This document shows, piece after piece, positions 4,443 to 7,326 of a stretch of 7,326 bases of DNA; positions within the stretch are counted from its first letter, which is position 1, and every line of letters starts with the position of its first letter. The notes beneath the pieces are model-generated. The model did not search any database. It was given only the letters and a program-made list of their open reading frames with translations, and was not told the DNA's origin. The translations under genes and the position numbers were made by a program. This stretch comes from an uncultured archaeon. Lineage in GTDB: Archaea; Aenigmatarchaeota; Aenigmatarchaeia; CG10238-14; SCSR01. The DNA is taken from contig CALIKW010000065.1 in the NCBI GenBank assembly GCA_938017915.1, positions 1 through 7,326 of the forward strand, read 5' to 3'.

Positions 4443-6440
4443 ATGGATTATATTTTGGCAAAAGATTTAGCTTTACACTCTTACATCCTTTCAGGAAAAA
4501 ACTCGTTTTTCTTAAGGTTTTGCGACAGCGGATTTAAAAACAAGTGGTGTGGATATTGGTTCAATGGGCTTAAGTTTTTTGATTATTTTGCCTTTAAGGT
4601 TAATGAAGAGTGGCTTTCTCCTCAAAATTGTAAAATTTTTGAGTACAATAACATTTCTTCTTCCCATGTTTTTATTCTTAAAGATTTAGAGGTAAAGGAA
4701 TTTTTGTACTTGTCAGATAAAACAGGCTGTTTAGTTTGCTTACTCAACTTCAAGAACAAATCTCCTGAAAGGAAGAGGATAGATTTGAAGCTTGAAGTTG
4801 GAGTAAACATAAGGAGCTGGAATGAAGATTGGCATGAAAGAAGGTATGAGGTAAAATTTTCTGAAAACAAAGTTTTAATAAATTCGGAGAAAGGATCTTT
4901 AGTTTTAACTAGCTTCCCATTTCCAGTCTTTGAGCATGAAGAAGTTTACAGGGATCATTTCCCATCAGGGGAAAAAGAAAGAGTCTTTATTCCTGGTAAT
5001 TATAAAATAAGCTTTTATATAGGCCCAGATTCTGGACACGAAGTTTTCTTTATATTTTCTGCAGGAGAAAGTGAAAAAGATTCTGTTGAAAATTTGAAAA
5101 AAGAGATAGAAAATATTTCCCTTAGCTACTTAGAAAAGGAGAAAAATTTAGAAATTATAAAGAACAATTCTCTTTTTAAATGCAACGTTGAATTTTTGGA
5201 AAAATTGTTTGAGGCGAGTGTTTTAAATCTTGAAAAGCTTTGGTTTGATTCAAAAGTTTCTGGATATCTTGCAGGCTATCCTTGGTTTTTACAAATTTGG
5301 GTTAGGGATTTAGCTTGGATTTTACCTGCAGTAATAGATTACGGTGAATTTGAAAAAGCTAAAAAAAGTTTAGAAACAGTTTTCAATTTTCAATCTAATG
5401 GCAAAATGCCTAACGTGATTTTTTTGGACAAGAGAGCAAGCTACAATTCCTCTGATTCCACACCTTTAACTTTAATAGCTTTGCATTATTACGTAACAAA
5501 CTCTGGGGATATTACTTTTTTGAGAAGTTTAGAGGATAAATTGGAAAAAGTAATAGAGTTTTATAAAGAGAGTAAGGATGAAAAGGGGTTTGTTTTTTCT
5601 AAGGAAAGGGAAAGTTGGATGGACACGCTTCCAAGAGAAGGAAAAGTTTTAGAAGTTCAAGCTTTTTGGGCAAAAGCTTTAAGATGTTGTTCAAAACTTT
5701 TTGAAATTTTGGGAAAAGATACGAGTGAATTGGAAGAAATGGCTTTAAATCTTGAAAGAAATTTGGAAAAGGAGTTTTGGAATGAAGAAGAAAAATTTTA
5801 CTTTGACAGGATTTTAAATTCAAAAAAATATGGAGAAAAAACTGTGAATGCAATTTTCCCACTTTTTTTCAAAATTTCTAAGAATTGGAAAGATGTGGTA
5901 GAAAGAATTGAAAAAGAATTTACAACAGAATTCGGAATAAGAACAATTTCTAGCAATGAAAGTATTTACAATCCTGCTGGCTATCATACAGGCTCAAGCT
6001 GGGCGTGGATAATAGCACTTTTTTCTGCAGTGGAATTTTTACATAGAAGGGAAAAAGCCTTTGAATATTTAAAAATTTTATCAGACAGACTTGAAAGAAA
6101 TTGCATTTATGCTTTGGAGGAAGCATGGAATTCTGAAAATGGAAGTTTAATGCTTTTGAAGGAGAATAAAATTGAAGAAGGTGCTTATCTTCAAGCTTGG
6201 AGTAGCTTGGTAATAAGAGCTATAGACGAATTTATGCTTGGAATAAAAATTAATGCTTTTGAAAATAAAATATTTGTTTCTCCTTTCCTAAAGGAAGGGA
6301 TGAAAGTTTTAAGGAGGAAGAAAATAGGGAACGATTTGGTTGATTTAACTTTTAAGAGAAAAGGAAGAAAAGTAGAAGTAAATTATAAAAGCCAGAAAGG
6401 GAAGGAGTATAAAATAATTAAAGTTCTTAGCTTAGATTAG
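4443..6440 (+). CDS. Glycogen debranching enzyme (amylo-alpha-1,6-glucosidase family)
   Basis: This 665-residue protein has the two-part layout of bacterial/archaeal debranching enzymes. An N-terminal beta-sandwich domain (about 1-235) holds GLKFFDYFAFKVNEEWL and SWNEDWHERRYEV. A C-terminal (alpha/alpha)6 barrel (about 245-600) carries AGYPWF at 277-282 followed by WVRD at 286-289, YNSSDSTPL at 334-342, ESWMDT at 390-395, EVQAFW at 404-409, YHTGSSW at 514-520 and EEGAYLQAW at 578-586. These are the substrate-pocket motifs of the family; D393 and the acidic pair at 578-579 are the likely catalytic-site region. A short beta-rich tail follows. No signal peptide is present. It would release glucose from alpha-1,6 branch stubs, with the divergent GH57 enzyme trimming or transferring linear chains. 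The alternative is a GH15-type glucoamylase, which shares the barrel; the AGYPWF and WMD motifs favour debranching. The stop overlaps the convergent DUF2582 gene by 9 bases. Confidence 0.88.
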   Translation: MDYILAKDLALHSYILSGKNSFFLRFCDSGFKNKWCGYWFNGLKFFDYFAFKVNEEWLSPQNCKIFEYNNISSSHVFILKDLEVKEFLYLSDKTGCLVCLLNFKNKSPERKRIDLKLEVGVNIRSWNEDWHERRYEVKFSENKVLINSEKGSLVLTSFPFPVFEHEEVYRDHFPSGEKERVFIPGNYKISFYIGPDSGHEVFFIFSAGESEKDSVENLKKEIENISLSYLEKEKNLEIIKNNSLFKCNVEFLEKLFEASVLNLEKLWFDSKVSGYLAGYPWFLQIWVRDLAWILPAVIDYGEFEKAKKSLETVFNFQSNGKMPNVIFLDKRASYNSSDSTPLTLIALHYYVTNSGDITFLRSLEDKLEKVIEFYKESKDEKGFVFSKERESWMDTLPREGKVLEVQAFWAKALRCCSKLFEILGKDTSELEEMALNLERNLEKEFWNEEEKFYFDRILNSKKYGEKTVNAIFPLFFKISKNWKDVVERIEKEFTTEFGIRTISSNESIYNPAGYHTGSSWAWIIALFSAVEFLHRREKAFEYLKILSDRLERNCIYALEEAWNSENGSLMLLKENKIEEGAYLQAWSSLVIRAIDEFMLGIKINAFENKIFVSPFLKEGMKVLRRKKIGNDLVDLTFKRKGRKVEVNYKSQKGKEYKIIKVLSLD

Positions 6441-6635
6441 CTTATAAATTAAACCTTTTTTATCTTTAATAATTTCTATTTTTCCTTCCCTTCCCAACCA
6501 TCCTAGCGCTCCAAAAACTTCGTTTAATTTTAAATTAGTTTCTTTTGCTATTGCATTAGCGCTCAAAGGTCCCTTTTCCTTTAAAACATGCCAAACCTTT
6601 CCTGCATTTATTCCAAAAACTTCTTCTGGTTTCAT
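6432..6635 (-). CDS. DUF2582 winged helix-turn-helix protein
   Basis: This 67-residue protein matches the DUF2582 pattern across its whole length. AGKVWHVLKEKGPLS (11-25) forms helix 1, ANAIAKETNLKLNEVFGALGW (26-46) gives the helix-turn-helix, and REGKIEI followed by a two-stranded wing to IYKLI completes it. The family is widespread in archaea and some bacteria as very small single-domain proteins and is presumed to bind DNA; its targets are not established. It follows the glucose-6-phosphate isomerase gene by 40 bases on the same strand with no oligo-T tract between them, so cotranscription is likely. A TATA-like AAATTTATTT about 29 bases before the ATG could also drive it separately. Its end overlaps the convergent debranching-enzyme gene by 9 bases. 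Control of the nearby sugar genes is an inference from position only. Confidence 0.85.
   Translation of the reverse strand: MKPEEVFGINAGKVWHVLKEKGPLSANAIAKETNLKLNEVFGALGWLGREGKIEIIKDKKGLIYKLI
6456..6483 (+). terminator. Candidate double oligo-T terminator of the debranching-enzyme gene
   Basis: A T6 run (6456-6461) and a T5 run (6479-6483) lie 16 and 39 bases beyond the debranching-enzyme stop, inside the convergent DUF2582 gene. Successive T tracts are typical of archaeal termination, but AT richness lowers certainty. Confidence 0.35.
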
Positions 6636-6658
6636 ACTATGAAATTTATTCTTAGCCC

Positions 6659-6670
6659 AAATAAATTTTA
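6659..6670 (-). promoter_or_regulatory. Possible TATA box of the DUF2582 gene
   Basis: The minus strand reads TAAAATTTATTT, centred about 29 bases before the ATG at 6635, a spacing suited to leaderless initiation. It lies in the 40-base gap after the isomerase gene, so the small gene may have its own promoter in addition to read-through. Confidence 0.3.
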
Positions 6671-6675
6671 TGCTT

Positions 6676-7326
6676 TTATTTAAAAGAATAAATTTTTTTG
6701 TATTTCTCAGGATTTTCTAGAATATCCTTAAGTTTCTCAGGATTTTTAACGAGTAAATTTAAAGGATTGAGTTTGCATTCAACTTTTTTTACAAGCTTGT
6801 ATTTTCCTCCTTTATACTTTTCATTTTTTTCTATTTCTATTTTCCTCTTTTTTCTATCGTAAAAAATGTGGAAGGGAAAGCCTTTCTTCTTTATTACAAG
6901 ATAATTATGTCCGGCCTTTTCAAGAACAAAGCTAATTAAAAGACAATCTTTACCATAACTTGAAATTCTGTGTAAAAATTTAGGATGGATATAAAAAAAT
7001 TCTCCTTTCTTAAGTTGAATTATAAAAGTTTCATAAGTTCTTTTATCAGAAAGAATTAAAAAGCATCTGTTGCTCAAAACCAAATAAGCTTCTCCAACTT
7101 CTTTTTCATGAGCATGCCCATAAGTTGAAAATAGTTCACCTTTATTGCCCAAGGAAAAAATTCCATGGTTAAGTAAAGTAACGTCAGAAACTATTCCTGT
7201 TTTTTCATAAATTCTTTTGAATTTTTCAACACTCTTCCACAAATTATAAACTTCATAAACAATAAAGTCTCCTGAAGATTCTAGAAGCTTTTTCCCGTTT
7301 TTTAAATCAATTATAACTTCGTCTTT
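6676..7326 (-). CDS. pgiA: Cupin-type glucose-6-phosphate isomerase (N-terminus beyond right edge)
   Basis: The frame stays open to the right edge and shows 216 residues. A TTG at 7242 is not the true start: the 28 residues upstream include DFIVYEVY, which corresponds to the VVYEVY strand of Pyrococcus phosphoglucose isomerase. The cupin metal site is visible as GHAH (H71, H73), E79 and H119 in HPKFLHR, with the second and last histidines 46 residues apart as I recall for the Pyrococcus enzyme. AGHNY followed by KKGFPFHIFYD matches the conserved AGHDY segment and the strand after it. It interconverts glucose 6-phosphate and fructose 6-phosphate in the cytosol, using a bound divalent metal. 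After the normal end of the fold comes an extra C-terminal tail of about 45 residues rich in lysine, with NPEKLKDILENPEKYKKIY. The DUF2582 gene follows 40 bases downstream. The C-terminal extension is unusual against the roughly 190-residue Pyrococcus enzyme. Confidence 0.85.
   Translation of the reverse strand, partial: KDEVIIDLKNGKKLLESSGDFIVYEVYNLWKSVEKFKRIYEKTGIVSDVTLLNHGIFSLGNKGELFSTYGHAHEKEVGEAYLVLSNRCFLILSDKRTYETFIIQLKKGEFFYIHPKFLHRISSYGKDCLLISFVLEKAGHNYLVIKKKGFPFHIFYDRKKRKIEIEKNEKYKGGKYKLVKKVECKLNPLNLLVKNPEKLKDILENPEKYKKIYSFK

Noticed and set aside
4622..5862. Minus-strand frames at 4622-4870 and 5599-5862
   Set aside because: They are antisense to well-supported debranching-enzyme coding sequence and show low-complexity leucine/serine/phenylalanine composition typical of shadows.
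7240..7242. TTG as the start of the isomerase
   Set aside because: Conserved family sequence (VYEVY) continues upstream in frame to the window edge.
1..7326. CRISPR array, insertion sequence, tRNA or rRNA
   Set aside because: I saw no regularly spaced identical repeats, transposase motifs, terminal inverted repeats, or tRNA cloverleaf with a GTTCRA-type loop.

Overview
The window is AT-rich, densely packed DNA that looks archaeal, most likely from a small-genome, DPANN-like lineage. The evidence is a cupin-type (archaeal) glucose-6-phosphate isomerase, a GH57 enzyme of the Methanocaldococcus MJ1611 type, a DUF2582 winged-helix protein, AGA/AGG-dominated arginine codons, and TATA-like boxes about 26-33 bases before start codons with no Shine-Dalgarno sequence, as for leaderless mRNAs. 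The lineage is an inference; no rRNA or other marker is present.

Region 1 (1-2716) holds a two-gene minus-strand unit. A membrane-tethered transcription regulator (cytosolic winged helix, one transmembrane helix, outward-facing Ig-like domain) overlaps by 11 bases the start of a long secreted or surface protein. That protein is built of tandem Ig-like domains of about 103 residues and runs off the left edge. The regulator is preceded by a perfect 18-bp palindrome, a strong operator candidate. Divergent from it, across a 178-base intergenic region, is a small soluble coiled-coil plus winged-helix regulator (2717-3109). That gene and the intergenic region carry an unusual cluster of TGTCGA hexamers. 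Region 1 is the most novel-looking part of the window: a possible surface-sensing regulatory locus.

Region 2 (3112-6440) is an alpha-glucan degradation pair. A GH57 alpha-amylase-like enzyme (minus) and a glycogen debranching enzyme (plus) are transcribed divergently from an 83-base promoter region. Neither has a signal peptide, so they should act on intracellular glycogen or starch-like polymer.

Region 3 (6432-7326) has, on the minus strand, a cupin-type glucose-6-phosphate isomerase whose 5' end lies beyond the right edge, followed 40 bases later by a 67-residue DUF2582 winged-helix protein. The isomerase would take glucose released in region 2, once phosphorylated, into glycolysis, or feed glucan synthesis in reverse, so regions 2 and 3 form a plausible carbohydrate-storage neighbourhood.

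No tRNA, rRNA, CRISPR array, insertion sequence or attachment site was seen. No stretch above 300 bases lacks a gene. All domain assignments come from reading motifs; no database search or structure prediction was run.
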